Positions 29,691-39,131 of a stretch of 64,000 nt of DNA are shown piece by piece. Positions within the stretch are counted from its first letter, which is position 1. Each line of letters begins with the position of its first letter. The stretch is from the NCBI GenBank assembly GCA_018969355.1, contig JAGWYO010000001.1, forward strand, positions 1-64,000, in the 5' to 3' direction. The position numbers and the translations under genes were made by a program. The notes under the pieces are model-generated. The model was not told the origin of the DNA. It did no database searches and saw only the letters and a program-made list of their open reading frames with translations. The stretch is from Actinomycetales bacterium. Its GTDB lineage: Bacteria; Actinomycetota; Actinomycetes; Nanopelagicales; Nanopelagicaceae.

Positions 29691-31019
29691 TTAGCTGCGT
29701 GCCTCAGCATCTTTGCGTGTATAGAACCACCAGGCGATACATGCACCGACGATTGCAAAGAGTGCCACCCCTTGAAAGAAGGCTTGAGGGAGCACCATTG
29801 AGAGCAAAACTCCAAATATGAAAGGACCAAAAGCTGCGATTGCACCGGTCCACCCGATTACACTTCCTGCTTGGCGAGGTGCAAAGATCATGGGCATCTG
29901 TTTAAAAGTGCTCGCATTTCCCACACCCGCAAAGAAAAAGATCGCCATCATGCCCCAGAAAAACTTCATGAAGTCATTACCGCTTGCAGGTGTTAATTGA
30001 GTCGATGTAAAGAGAGCTGATATAGCAATACCAATTCCTGAGAAAAAAGTAAGGATTCCACCACCTAAGCGATCTGCAATTGGTCCACTGATTACTCGGG
30101 CAGCTGATCCCACGAGAGGACCGAAGAAGGCATATTTAACAGGATCAGGTGCATTGGCAAACTCACCAAATAAGTTTTTTATAAGTAAACCAAATTGAGC
30201 TGAGAAGCCTGAGAAAGTTCCAAATGTCATGAAGTAGAGAATTGTCATTAACCATGTGTGCTTGTTGTTAAAGATATCTAATTGATCCTTAACTCCACGA
30301 GAGGTAACAGGTACCGACTTCAAAAACTTCCACGAGATGATAACTGAGAGAATTACAAATGGAACCCAGACGAGACCAGCATTTTGATACCAAACTGATT
30401 TATCAATACCTTTTACTTTATCTACGAAATGCTGTGGGGCGCCGAGAGTTGCACCAAACATTGCTGACCCTACGATAATTGGAGTAAAGAATTGAATAAT
30501 GCTTACTCCGAAGTTTCCTACACCTGCCTGAATTCCAAGGGCCAATCCCTGTTTTGATTTGGGGAAGAAATATGATGTGCTCGGCATAAAACCAGAGAAA
30601 ACGCCACCACCAATTCCAGAGAAGAAGGCCAGAATCAATAGAGCAAAGTAAGGTGTTGAGGGTGATCTCACTGCAAATGACCAACCGATTAAAGGCAGCA
30701 AGAGAAGTGAAGTTGAGTAAGTGACTAGTTTGCGAGTTCCAAGAATGGGTGGGAGGAACATCCAAATTAAACGCAGACCACCGCCTGCAAGTCCGGGCAT
30801 CGCGGCAAGCCAGTAGAGCTCCTTTTTAGTTAAATCAAAGCCCAAGTTATTAAGTTTTGGTGCAAGGGCTGAGACTAAGAACCAGCTCATGAAGCCTAGC
30901 GTTAGCGCGTAAGTGGTGACCCACAAAGTTTTCCAAGCAATCTTGGACTCCCACTTACCTTCAGTATTTGGATCCCAGGATTCGAGCCACTCAGAGGATT
31001 TATTGTTTTGGGCAGGCAT
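29691..31019 (-). CDS. narK2: NarK-type nitrate/nitrite MFS transporter (second copy)
   Basis: 442 aa from the ATG at 31019. About 12 membrane segments. NarK signatures: LAAMPGLAGGGLRLIWMFLPP (Arg in segment 2), ALLILAFFSGIGGGVFSGFMPSTSYFFPKSKQG (nitrate signature 1) and FFFAGVGNASTFKQMPMIF (nitrate signature 2). It moves nitrate in and/or nitrite out across the membrane. The longer start at 31031 overlaps narK1; the ATG at 31019 has ggag 7 nt upstream. Assignment as exchanger (NarK2) versus symporter (NarK1) is by analogy with tandem pairs. Confidence 0.87.
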   Translation of the reverse strand: MPAQNNKSSEWLESWDPNTEGKWESKIAWKTLWVTTYALTLGFMSWFLVSALAPKLNNLGFDLTKKELYWLAAMPGLAGGGLRLIWMFLPPILGTRKLVTYSTSLLLLPLIGWSFAVRSPSTPYFALLILAFFSGIGGGVFSGFMPSTSYFFPKSKQGLALGIQAGVGNFGVSIIQFFTPIIVGSAMFGATLGAPQHFVDKVKGIDKSVWYQNAGLVWVPFVILSVIISWKFLKSVPVTSRGVKDQLDIFNNKHTWLMTILYFMTFGTFSGFSAQFGLLIKNLFGEFANAPDPVKYAFFGPLVGSAARVISGPIADRLGGGILTFFSGIGIAISALFTSTQLTPASGNDFMKFFWGMMAIFFFAGVGNASTFKQMPMIFAPRQAGSVIGWTGAIAAFGPFIFGVLLSMVLPQAFFQGVALFAIVGACIAWWFYTRKDAEARS

Positions 31020-31020
31020 T

Positions 31021-32337
31021 TCAATCTCCATTCAGTTGAGAGTTGTCGTAATCAATCTGGTGTTTAAGTGTTGGGCTTGCCTTGTGTAACATTTTTACTA
31101 TCACTACGTGCATCCAAACTGTTGCTATGAGAGTGAGTGAGAAGAGAACGACAAAGGTCGATTGCGGCAGGCCTGTCCAACCTCGAACATAGACAAATAG
31201 TGGTGGTAGTAAGAAACCACCAAGTGCGCCTAGCGTTCCAACAAGTCCTCCAACGGCACCGACATCGTTAGGGAAGTACTCCGGAATATGCTTAAAGACG
31301 GCGGCCTTACCTATACCCATAGAACATCCGACGATAAAAAGTAGAATGGTAAATGGAACTACTCCTAAGCTATATGGCAAAACCTCTCTTGGTCCATCCG
31401 GTGTATTTAAAACAATATAACCAAATGGTGCGGCTAAAAAAAGTAGAGCGATTAACATAGAAAGAAAAGTTCCATACATAAGGCGACGGGCACCCATTTT
31501 GTCAGATACATATCCACCAAGTGGGCGAAGCAGAGAGGCGGGAAAGATGAACAGCGCTGTTAATAGCGCTGCATTCCGTAGTTCTAATCCGTAAACCGAA
31601 ACATAATATTTCGGCATCCAAGAAGCTAAGGCAACGTATGCGCCAAAGACAATGACGTAGTAGAAACTAAATCTCCAGACCTGCAGATACTTCAAGGGTG
31701 CAAACATTTGACGTAGAGGTCTAGAGCTTTGCAAATTTTCAGAGTCTGCTGGAGTAAAAACAAGTATTGCGATTGCAGTAATAACAAGAAGAATTGAATA
31801 GAGCGCTGGGACAAAGCGCCATCCGCCGGGAATAATTCCACCTAAATAAGAACCACCAATTGTTCCGGCAATGACTGCAGGGCCAATGAATTTAGTTGCG
31901 GATGCGCCAACATTACCTGCACCGAAAACACCAAGAGCAAAGCCTTGGCGACTTCGGTCAAACCAGTGAGAGTTCCAGGCAATTCCAACACTGAAAAGAT
32001 TTCCAGCAAAGCCAACAAAGAAAGCTAAAACTAGCAACCAAGTGTAAGTAAGGTCCATATGTGCCAATAAATATGCAGGTACTGAAGTAATGAATAGCAT
32101 TGATACTGTTACTTTTTTTCCACCAATTCGATCTGCAAGAACTCCTAAAAGCAACCGCCAGATTGAGCCATTGAGGATCGCAACCGATGATAACCAAGCC
32201 AATTGCGAGTCTGAGATACCAAACTCTTTTTGAATGGGGATACCAAGAACTCCGAACATCAACCAAACTGCAAACATTAAAGTAAATGCAAAGGTTGAAA
32301 GTGCTAGCACTCGCCCTGAACCATTACGTTGCGACAT
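31021..32337 (-). CDS. narK1: NarK-type nitrate/nitrite MFS transporter (first copy)
   Basis: 438 aa, about 12 membrane segments. GSIWRLLLGVLADRIGG (conserved Arg in segment 2), FFVGFAGNLFSVGIAWNSHWFDRSRQG (nitrate signature 1) and GIGKAAVFKHIPEYFPNDVG (nitrate signature 2). It is probably the nitrate/proton symporter partner of the next gene. Shine-Dalgarno aaggag lies 5 nt before the ATG. The start faces narG across 110 bp with two palindromes; TAGGAT (32363–32358, minus) is a likely -10. The NarK1/NarK2 split is by analogy. Confidence 0.87.
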   Translation of the reverse strand: MSQRNGSGRVLALSTFAFTLMFAVWLMFGVLGIPIQKEFGISDSQLAWLSSVAILNGSIWRLLLGVLADRIGGKKVTVSMLFITSVPAYLLAHMDLTYTWLLVLAFFVGFAGNLFSVGIAWNSHWFDRSRQGFALGVFGAGNVGASATKFIGPAVIAGTIGGSYLGGIIPGGWRFVPALYSILLVITAIAILVFTPADSENLQSSRPLRQMFAPLKYLQVWRFSFYYVIVFGAYVALASWMPKYYVSVYGLELRNAALLTALFIFPASLLRPLGGYVSDKMGARRLMYGTFLSMLIALLFLAAPFGYIVLNTPDGPREVLPYSLGVVPFTILLFIVGCSMGIGKAAVFKHIPEYFPNDVGAVGGLVGTLGALGGFLLPPLFVYVRGWTGLPQSTFVVLFSLTLIATVWMHVVIVKMLHKASPTLKHQIDYDNSQLNGD

Positions 32338-32357
32338 GAAATCTCCTTATTGCACGC

Positions 32358-32363
32358 ATCCTA
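32358..32363 (-). promoter_or_regulatory. -10 box (TAGGAT) of narK1–narK2–kinase operon
   Basis: TAGGAT on the minus strand lies 20 bp before the narK1 ATG, leaving room for the aaggag Shine-Dalgarno. It directly abuts the AGCACACTGTGCT palindrome. Confidence 0.4.
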
Positions 32364-32376
32364 AGCACACTGTGCT
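32364..32376. promoter_or_regulatory. 13-bp perfect palindrome AGCACACTGTGCT, candidate operator
   Basis: AGCACA-C-TGTGCT, centre 32370, in the narK1/narG divergent gap. It adjoins the narK1 -10 box and stands about 41 bp upstream of the candidate narG -10. Its core matches the CACATTGTG site before the DUF2249–regulator operon. Confidence 0.45.
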
Positions 32377-32391
32377 CCATTAATGCCTGAG

Positions 32392-32416
32392 AAAATAGGG
32401 TCTTTGTACCTATATT
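32392..32416. promoter_or_regulatory. 25-bp imperfect palindrome upstream of narG, candidate operator
   Basis: The arms aaaatagg (32392–32399) and cctatatt (32409–32416) match as inverted repeats at 7 of 8 positions, around a 9-bp spacer. The right arm contains tatatt, the best candidate -10 for narG (start near 32424). The central GGGTCTTTGTACCT shares 9 of 14 positions with the DevR/DosR core GGGACTWWAGTCCC. Confidence 0.4.
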
Positions 32417-32447
32417 GACCTAGAGGTTTGCACGGGAGACTGAGCAC

Positions 32448-35400
32448 ATGAAACATGATCAGTTTTCGGCGATGGATCTTGAAGAATCACTTGTCAAACT
32501 TGGAAGATTTTTTTCCAAAGGAATTGTCTCAAATGATCTTCGTTCAATTACAAAAAGTGGAGGTCGCGAGGGTGATGATTTCTATCGTGATCGATGGAGT
32601 CATGACAAAGTAATTCGTTCAACCCATGGTGTTAACTGCACAGGTTCTTGCTCGTGGAAAGTTTATGTTAAAGATGGAATCATCACATGGGAAACTCAAC
32701 AAACCGACTACCCATCAGTTGGACCTGACTCTCCGGAGTATGAACCTCGAGGATGCCCTCGTGGAGCTGCCTTTTCCTGGTATACATATTCACCTACACG
32801 AATTAGATATCCGTATATCCGTGGAATTCTTTTGCAGATGTATCGAGAAGCAAAGTCACGTCTGGATGATCCAGTATTAGCGTGGGCTGAGATCATGGAT
32901 GATCCAATTCGCAGAACGAGATATCAAAAAGCGCGGGGTAAGGGTGGTTTAGTGCGCGCACAGTGGGCTGAGATCTCCGAAATCATTGCAGCTGCGCATG
33001 TGCACACCATTAAGAAATATGGACCGGATCGAGTTTTTGGTTTTTCTCCAATTCCAGCGATGTCTATGGCCTCCCATGCAGCTGGTGCACGTTTCATTTC
33101 ATTGATGGGTGGCTCTATGCTCTCATTTTATGACTGGTATGCAGATTTGCCCGTTGCATCACCTCAAGTATTTGGTGATCAAACAGATGTACCTGAATCT
33201 GCCGATTGGTTTAATGCCTCTTATTTAATAATGTGGGGTTCAAATGTTCCAGTAACACGCACACCGGACGCTCACTTCATGACTGAGGCACGCTATCGCG
33301 GCCAAAAAGTAGTCGCCATTAGCCCTGATTATGCTGATAACACAAAGTTTGCCGATGAATGGGTTGCACCCCATCCAGGTACAGATGGTGCCCTTGGCAT
33401 GGCAATGGGACATGTAATTTTGAAGGAGTTTTTTGTTGATCAACAAACTCCACGATTTACTGAGTATGTAAAAAAGTTTACAGATCTTCCCTTTTTGGTC
33501 TCACTGCGTGAAAAAGATGGAGCTTGGGTACCTGACAAATTCCTTGTTGCATCAGATTTGGGTGATCTATCGGAGGGTTCAAAGTTCAAAACTGTTGTTC
33601 TAGATTCTGCTAGCGGAAATACACATATCCCTAATGGGTCGCTTGGTCATCGCTACAACGATGATTCGATGGGTAAATGGAATTTAGATCTTGAAGGCAT
33701 TGACCCATTACTTACAGTGTATGGACGAGCAGATTCTGTAAGTGCGCCAATATTGCTACCGCGTTTTGATATGGGGCAAAAGGAATCAGAAAGTGGCGGG
33801 GTTCTGCATCGCGCTGTCCCAACCATTCACATCGGTGACAAAAAAGTGACCACAGTTTTCGATTTAATGCTGGCTCAATATGGGGTTGGGCGCCAAGGTT
33901 TAGAAGGTGATTGGCCTACTGATTACACCGACACAACTCCTTACACACCGGCATGGCAAGAAGAAATTACAAATGTGCCAGCAGAACAAGTGATTCGAAT
34001 CGCTCGCGAGTTTGCACACAATGCCGATGAATCCAAAGGCCGCTCGATGATTCTTCTTGGGGCTGGAACAAATCACTGGTTTCACTCTGACACCATGTAT
34101 CGAACATTTTTAGCTCTCGTTACATTAACTGGCTGCCAAGGAGTAAATGGCGGAGGTTGGGCGCACTATGTCGGTCAAGAAAAATGTCGCCCCGTAACTG
34201 GATGGGCGCAGCTTGCTTTTGGAGCTGACTGGGCGAGGCCACCACGCCAGATGATTGGCACAGCTTTTTGGTACGTGTCCACTGATCAATGGCGATATGA
34301 CGGCTTGAAGTCAGAGCTTCTTGCAACTCCTCTTGGTGAAAATCGCTTTGAGAATATGAGCGCTATCGATGTGATGGCAAAGTCGGCTCGCATGGGTTGG
34401 ATGCCTTCTTATCCATCCCTTAACCGTAACTCGCTCGATTTAGCCGATGAAGCTCGTGCACTAGGTGTAGAACCTTCGGCGCATGTTGTCAACGAGTTGA
34501 AAAATGGAAATCTAAAGTTTGCGATAGAAGATCCCGATGCTCCAGAAAACTGGCCACGGGTTTTAACTGTGTGGCGGGCAAATATTCTCGGTTCGTCAAG
34601 TAAGGGAAATGAATATTTCCTTAAGCATCTACTTGGTACCGATAACTCTGTCCGTGCCGAAGAAAATGCACCTGATATGAGGCCGCGAGATGTGAAGTGG
34701 CAAGAGCAAGCGCCAGAAGGCAAATTAGATTTACTTGTATCCATTGATTTTAGAATGACGAGCACAGGATTGTTTGGAGATATTTTATTACCGGCGGCTA
34801 CGTGGTATGAAAAACATGATCTATCAAGCACTGATATGCATCCATTTGTTCATGCCTTTACGCCAGCGATTAATCCACCATGGGAAACCAAGACGGACTA
34901 TGACATCTTCCAAATGTTGGGGCGAAAAGTTGCAGAAATATCAAAAGGACATCTCAGTGAGCGTGAAGATATTGTTGTTGTTCCACTTCTCCATGACACC
35001 CCCGATGCAATGGCAAATCCAAGTGGCATCGTTGAAGATTGGAAAGATGGCAATATCGAACCGATTCCAGGTCTGACAATGCCTAAGTTGGTTGTAGTAA
35101 AACGTAATTATGAACAGCTCGGTGAAAAAATGGGGGCACTTGGACCACTACTTGATCAACTCGGTACTAACACAAAGGGTGTTCCAGTAAGTGTTTTGCC
35201 AGAGATTGAAGTTTTACGCCACAAAAATGGCGTTATTTCACACGGAGTAGCTGAAGGTCGACCATCACTTGCTCGCGATATCGATGCCTGCGAAACGATT
35301 TTGTCACTCTCGGGGACAACTAATGGTCGGATTGCAGTTGCAGGTTTTAGAGCGTTAGAAAAACGCACAGGTCAACAGTTAACTGACTTAGCGCTAGACA

Positions 35401-36131
35401 ATGAAGGTAAGAGAATCACCTTTGCCGACACCCAAGCCAGACCAGTTCCGGTAATCACAAGTCCTGAATGGTCGGGTTCAGAACATGGTGGTAGGCGGTA
35501 CACAGCTTTTGCAATCAATGTTGAACGTCTAAAGCCATGGCACACCCTGACCGGTCGACAGCATTTCTTTATTGATCATGACTGGATTAGTGAACTCGGT
35601 GAACAGATGCCAATCTTTAGACCACCGTTGAATATGCATCGCATCTTTGGAAATCAGGGTGAACAAAAAGAAAAAGAGGTCACAGTCCGATACCTAACTC
35701 CGCACTCTAAATGGTCGATTCACTCTGAATACCAAGACAATCTCTTTATGCTCTCGTTATCTCGTGGTGGACAAGAAATCTGGATGAGTGTTGAGGATGC
35801 CGAGACCATCGGTGTCAAAGATAACGAATGGATTGAAGCGTATAACCGTAACGGAGTTGTGGTTGCTCGTGCCTGTGTTTCACATCGTATGCCAGCGGGC
35901 ACAGTCTTTATGTATCACGCCAAGGATCGTGTTGTAGATGTTCCACTTGCAGAAACATCTGGCAAGCGTGGAGGAATTCATAACTCTCTCACACGCCTCA
36001 TGATTAAACCTTCCCATCTTATTGGTGGCTATGCTCAACTCACTTTTGCTTTTAATTACCTAGGACCAACTGGTAATCAACGTGATGAAATCACTGTAAT
36101 CCGACGACGTTCACAAGATGTGGAGTATTAA
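32448..36131 (+). CDS. narG: respiratory nitrate reductase alpha subunit
   Basis: 1,227 aa, close to E. coli NarG. The molybdenum bis-MGD catalytic subunit reduces nitrate to nitrite on the cytoplasmic side. FS0 cluster ligands: His60, Cys64, Cys68 and Cys103 (HGVNCTGSCSW ... PRGCPRG). The Mo-ligand Asp is in SFYDWYADLP (Asp229), followed by TDVPESADWFNASYL and GSNVPVTRTPDAHF. GAGTNHWFHSDT, GGGWAHYVGQEK and LLPAATWYEKHD also match. No twin-arginine signal, as expected for NarG. gggag upstream of the ATG is the RBS. The narH ATG follows the stop directly. Confidence 0.98.
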   Translation: MKHDQFSAMDLEESLVKLGRFFSKGIVSNDLRSITKSGGREGDDFYRDRWSHDKVIRSTHGVNCTGSCSWKVYVKDGIITWETQQTDYPSVGPDSPEYEPRGCPRGAAFSWYTYSPTRIRYPYIRGILLQMYREAKSRLDDPVLAWAEIMDDPIRRTRYQKARGKGGLVRAQWAEISEIIAAAHVHTIKKYGPDRVFGFSPIPAMSMASHAAGARFISLMGGSMLSFYDWYADLPVASPQVFGDQTDVPESADWFNASYLIMWGSNVPVTRTPDAHFMTEARYRGQKVVAISPDYADNTKFADEWVAPHPGTDGALGMAMGHVILKEFFVDQQTPRFTEYVKKFTDLPFLVSLREKDGAWVPDKFLVASDLGDLSEGSKFKTVVLDSASGNTHIPNGSLGHRYNDDSMGKWNLDLEGIDPLLTVYGRADSVSAPILLPRFDMGQKESESGGVLHRAVPTIHIGDKKVTTVFDLMLAQYGVGRQGLEGDWPTDYTDTTPYTPAWQEEITNVPAEQVIRIAREFAHNADESKGRSMILLGAGTNHWFHSDTMYRTFLALVTLTGCQGVNGGGWAHYVGQEKCRPVTGWAQLAFGADWARPPRQMIGTAFWYVSTDQWRYDGLKSELLATPLGENRFENMSAIDVMAKSARMGWMPSYPSLNRNSLDLADEARALGVEPSAHVVNELKNGNLKFAIEDPDAPENWPRVLTVWRANILGSSSKGNEYFLKHLLGTDNSVRAEENAPDMRPRDVKWQEQAPEGKLDLLVSIDFRMTSTGLFGDILLPAATWYEKHDLSSTDMHPFVHAFTPAINPPWETKTDYDIFQMLGRKVAEISKGHLSEREDIVVVPLLHDTPDAMANPSGIVEDWKDGNIEPIPGLTMPKLVVVKRNYEQLGEKMGALGPLLDQLGTNTKGVPVSVLPEIEVLRHKNGVISHGVAEGRPSLARDIDACETILSLSGTTNGRIAVAGFRALEKRTGQQLTDLALDNEGKRITFADTQARPVPVITSPEWSGSEHGGRRYTAFAINVERLKPWHTLTGRQHFFIDHDWISELGEQMPIFRPPLNMHRIFGNQGEQKEKEVTVRYLTPHSKWSIHSEYQDNLFMLSLSRGGQEIWMSVEDAETIGVKDNEWIEAYNRNGVVVARACVSHRMPAGTVFMYHAKDRVVDVPLAETSGKRGGIHNSLTRLMIKPSHLIGGYAQLTFAFNYLGPTGNQRDEITVIRRRSQDVEY

Positions 36132-37697
36132 ATGAAGGTCATGGCCCAAATGGGCATGGTGATGAATCTGGATAAATGCATCGGATGTCATACATGTTCA
36201 GTAACGTGCAAGCAGGCATGGACGAATCGCACCGGTCTTGAGTATGCATGGTTTAACAACGTTGAGACCCGCCCAGGACAGGGATATCCACGTGGGTATG
36301 AAGATCAAGCCAAAGCAAAAGGTGGTTGGGTACGCACCTCTAATGGCAAGCTCCGATTAAAGGCAGGCAGTCGTGCGCGTCGCCTACTGTCGATTTTTTC
36401 AAACCCCCGCATGCTCAATATCAAGGACTATTACGAGCCTTGGACTTATGAGTATGACAATCTCATTACTGCTCCCCTGGGACAACAAACACCAGTTGCC
36501 CGTCCGAAATCACTCATCACTGGCAAACCCATGAAGATTGAGTGGTCGGCCAACTGGGATGATGATTTAGGTGGAGGTCCTGAAAATATTGAGAAGGATC
36601 CACTCTTAAGAAAACTTGCCGAAGATGTAACAACAAAGGTGAAGTTGGCTTTCGAACAGACATTTATGTTTTACCTTCCACGAATTTGTGAGCACTGTCT
36701 TAACCCGGCATGCGTTGCTGCCTGCCCATCCGGTGCTATGTATAAGCGCGCTGAAGATGGAATCGTTTTAGTCGATCAACAGCAGTGTCGTGGTTGGCGG
36801 ATGTGTGTTTCGGCATGTCCTTATAAAAAAATCTATTTCAATCATAAAACGGGTAAAGCTGAGAAGTGCACACTATGTTATCCGCGGCTTGAAATTGGTT
36901 TACCAACTGTGTGTTCTGAAACTTGCGTTGGTCGACTTCGCTATCTAGGTCTTTTTCTCTATGACGCCGATCGTGTAGCAGAGGCAGCGGCAAGCGAGAA
37001 CGAAAAAGATTTATATCAAGCACAACTCGATCTCATGCTAGATCCGCACGATCCAGAAGTTCTTGCAGCAGCTCGCGCCGAGGGAATTCCAGAGGATTGG
37101 TTAGTGGCAGCTCAAAACTCACCCGTCTATAAACTTGCTAAGGTCTATAAGATCGCCCTTCCATTGCATCCTGAATACCGCACAATGCCTATGGTGTGGT
37201 ATGTACCACCACTTTCTCCGATTGTGGATGTGCTCACTGAAACTGGTCACGATGGTGAAGATGTTGGCAACCTCTTTGGAGCTATTAATACGCTTCGAAT
37301 TCCACTTGCATATCTGGCCGAACTATTTACTGCAGGGGATACTGAGTTAGTTGAATCCACTCTTCGTAAACTCTCAGCGATGCGCTCGTATATGCGAGAC
37401 ATCAACTTAGGGCGTGAACCACGACCTGAGATTCCTGAGGCCGTTGGAATGGATCAAGAGTCTATTTACGAAATGTATCGACTACTTGCAATTGCAAAGT
37501 ATGAAGATCGTTATGTAATCCCAGCAGCCCACACTGAGCAGGCTAAGAATCTTGAAAACATGGGACAGAGCTCAGGCTGCTCTCTCGATGGCGTGGATCT
37601 TGGAGCAAATTCCGGACCTTTTGGTCAAGCATCGGGAAATCCTGTTCCCGTTACAATCGAAAATTTTCATATTATGAAGGATAGGCAGACAAAGTGA
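36132..37697 (+). CDS. narH: respiratory nitrate reductase beta subunit
   Basis: 521 aa. An electron-transfer subunit with four Fe-S clusters. Cys16/19/22/26 (CIGCHTCSVTC), Cys186/189/194/198 (CEHCLNPACVAAC), Cys219 and Cys225/229 with Trp222 (CRGWRMCVSAC, the NarH hallmark giving a [3Fe-4S] cluster), and Cys246/249/261/265. It passes electrons from NarI heme to NarG. It ends in a GTGA overlap with narJ. Full length for the family. Confidence 0.98.
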   Translation: MKVMAQMGMVMNLDKCIGCHTCSVTCKQAWTNRTGLEYAWFNNVETRPGQGYPRGYEDQAKAKGGWVRTSNGKLRLKAGSRARRLLSIFSNPRMLNIKDYYEPWTYEYDNLITAPLGQQTPVARPKSLITGKPMKIEWSANWDDDLGGGPENIEKDPLLRKLAEDVTTKVKLAFEQTFMFYLPRICEHCLNPACVAACPSGAMYKRAEDGIVLVDQQQCRGWRMCVSACPYKKIYFNHKTGKAEKCTLCYPRLEIGLPTVCSETCVGRLRYLGLFLYDADRVAEAAASENEKDLYQAQLDLMLDPHDPEVLAAARAEGIPEDWLVAAQNSPVYKLAKVYKIALPLHPEYRTMPMVWYVPPLSPIVDVLTETGHDGEDVGNLFGAINTLRIPLAYLAELFTAGDTELVESTLRKLSAMRSYMRDINLGREPRPEIPEAVGMDQESIYEMYRLLAIAKYEDRYVIPAAHTEQAKNLENMGQSSGCSLDGVDLGANSGPFGQASGNPVPVTIENFHIMKDRQTK

Positions 37698-38341
37698 GCA
37701 AAGAGATTGCACGAGCAATAGCTGCCCAATGCCTTGTTTACCCCGAACAGGATTTTATCAATCGAAACAGCGAACTAGTCCACCTGGCATCTAATTTAGA
37801 GCCAAAATTAGGAGAAGCTTTACTAGTATTTCTAAGAACTGTCTCCGAGATGCCCCTTAATAAAATACAAGAACATTATGTTGAAGTATTTGATATGCGA
37901 CGCAAGTGTTCACTTTTTCTTACTTCATGGACCCATGGAGATACGAGAAACCGTGGAATGGCCCTCGTTTACTTTATTGAAAAATATAAGAGCTGTGGGT
38001 TGTTGCTCAGTCCAGAAGAATTACCAGATCATTTAGCGGTGGTGCTGGAGTTTGCGGCATTAGAGAATCCTCAAGAGGGAGATTTACTTCTTGGTGAGCA
38101 CCAGGCACCGATCCTTCTTATTAGAGATGCCTTGAAAAAGTGTGGATCAATGTATGCCGATGTATTAGATGCCGTTGTCGAATCGTTGCCTCGGATGACA
38201 CCTGAGATTGAGGAACGAGCACGAGCATTGGCCATTACTGGGCCGCCCAAAGAGTTCGTTGGTTTGAGTGGCGCGGTAGCTGTGGCCTTAGAACCATTTT
38301 CATCTAACAAAGATTTTTCATTAGAGAGGGCATTGCGATGA
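37694..38341 (+). CDS. narJ: nitrate reductase assembly chaperone
   Basis: 215 aa, helical TorD/NarJ family: AAQCLVYPEQDF, HYVEVFDMRRKCSLFLTSWTHGDTRNRGMAL and YKSCGLLLSPEELPDHLAVVLEFAA. It helps insert the Mo cofactor into NarG before membrane attachment and is not part of the final enzyme. GTG start overlapping the narH stop; the narI ATG overlaps its own stop. Confidence 0.94.
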   Translation: MSKEIARAIAAQCLVYPEQDFINRNSELVHLASNLEPKLGEALLVFLRTVSEMPLNKIQEHYVEVFDMRRKCSLFLTSWTHGDTRNRGMALVYFIEKYKSCGLLLSPEELPDHLAVVLEFAALENPQEGDLLLGEHQAPILLIRDALKKCGSMYADVLDAVVESLPRMTPEIEERARALAITGPPKEFVGLSGAVAVALEPFSSNKDFSLERALR

Positions 38342-39078
38342 GTTCTACAAATATTCTTTTGTGGTCTGTTCTGCCTTATATTGCAATCTCTTCTTTTATT
38401 GTTGGTTTAATTTGGCGTTTTAAATACGATAAATTCAACTGGACAACTCGCTCGTCACAAATCTATGAGGGTAAGTTGTTGCGCATTGCAGGACCTCTTT
38501 TTCATTTAGGTCTTTTTGCAGTCATTGGTGGCCATATTGTTGGCCTATTAGTCCCGCAAAGTTTCACCGATTCTCTTGGCTTGAGTCATGAGGCATATCA
38601 CCTAGGTGCGGTCACTATGGGCGGTGCTGCAGGCATTGCAACTTTAGTTGGAATCACTCTTCTTATTTATCGTCGCCGTACTACGGCGATGGTATTTGCA
38701 CAAACGACTAAGAACGATAAGACGATGTATGTATTTCTTGTGGCAACACTTTTAGCTGGTAGTGCAGCGACGTTATCGAGTGCAGGAATCATAGGTGAAG
38801 AACATAATTATCGTGAAAGTGTTGCACCGTGGGTTCGTTCAATTCTGACTTTAAATCCACACGGTGAACTCATGATGGCCAGTCCACTTGCATTTAGAGT
38901 TCATGCAGTTATTGGAATGACCCTATTCATTATTTGGCCCTTTACACGCTTAGTGCACTCATTAAGCGCACCTATTGGATATCTATTTCGCCCAGCAATT
39001 GTCTATCGCACGCGCGATGGCCGGACTGTTGCAGGTAACCGTAAGGCTCGCCCAGGGTGGGAACGCATCAAGTATTGA
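38338..39078 (+). CDS. narI: respiratory nitrate reductase gamma subunit (cytochrome b)
   Basis: 246 aa with five membrane segments. Heme-ligand histidine pairs are visible in GPLFHLGLFAVIGGHIVGLL and in FRVHAVIGMTLFIIWPFTRLVHSLSAP. It oxidises menaquinol at the outer face and feeds electrons to NarH, anchoring the complex. Last gene of narGHJI; a strong terminator follows within 10 bp. Confidence 0.96.
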   Translation: MSSTNILLWSVLPYIAISSFIVGLIWRFKYDKFNWTTRSSQIYEGKLLRIAGPLFHLGLFAVIGGHIVGLLVPQSFTDSLGLSHEAYHLGAVTMGGAAGIATLVGITLLIYRRRTTAMVFAQTTKNDKTMYVFLVATLLAGSAATLSSAGIIGEEHNYRESVAPWVRSILTLNPHGELMMASPLAFRVHAVIGMTLFIIWPFTRLVHSLSAPIGYLFRPAIVYRTRDGRTVAGNRKARPGWERIKY

Positions 39079-39086
39079 AAGGTATT

Positions 39087-39120
39087 AAAAAACCCGCCGC
39101 ATAAATACGGCGGGTTTTGT
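39087..39120. terminator. bidirectional intrinsic terminator after narI
   Basis: A perfect 11-bp stem, AAAACCCGCCG (39089–39099) and CGGCGGGTTTT (39108–39118), with an 8-nt loop. A-rich on the left and T-rich on the right, so it can end both narGHJI (+) and the sugar ATPase gene (-). Confidence 0.9.
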
Positions 39121-39131
39121 TAATGAATACT

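Noticed and set aside
32338-32447. FNR box (TTGAT-N4-ATCAA) in the narK/narG gap
   Set aside because: No match close to consensus; the palindromes present have different arms.
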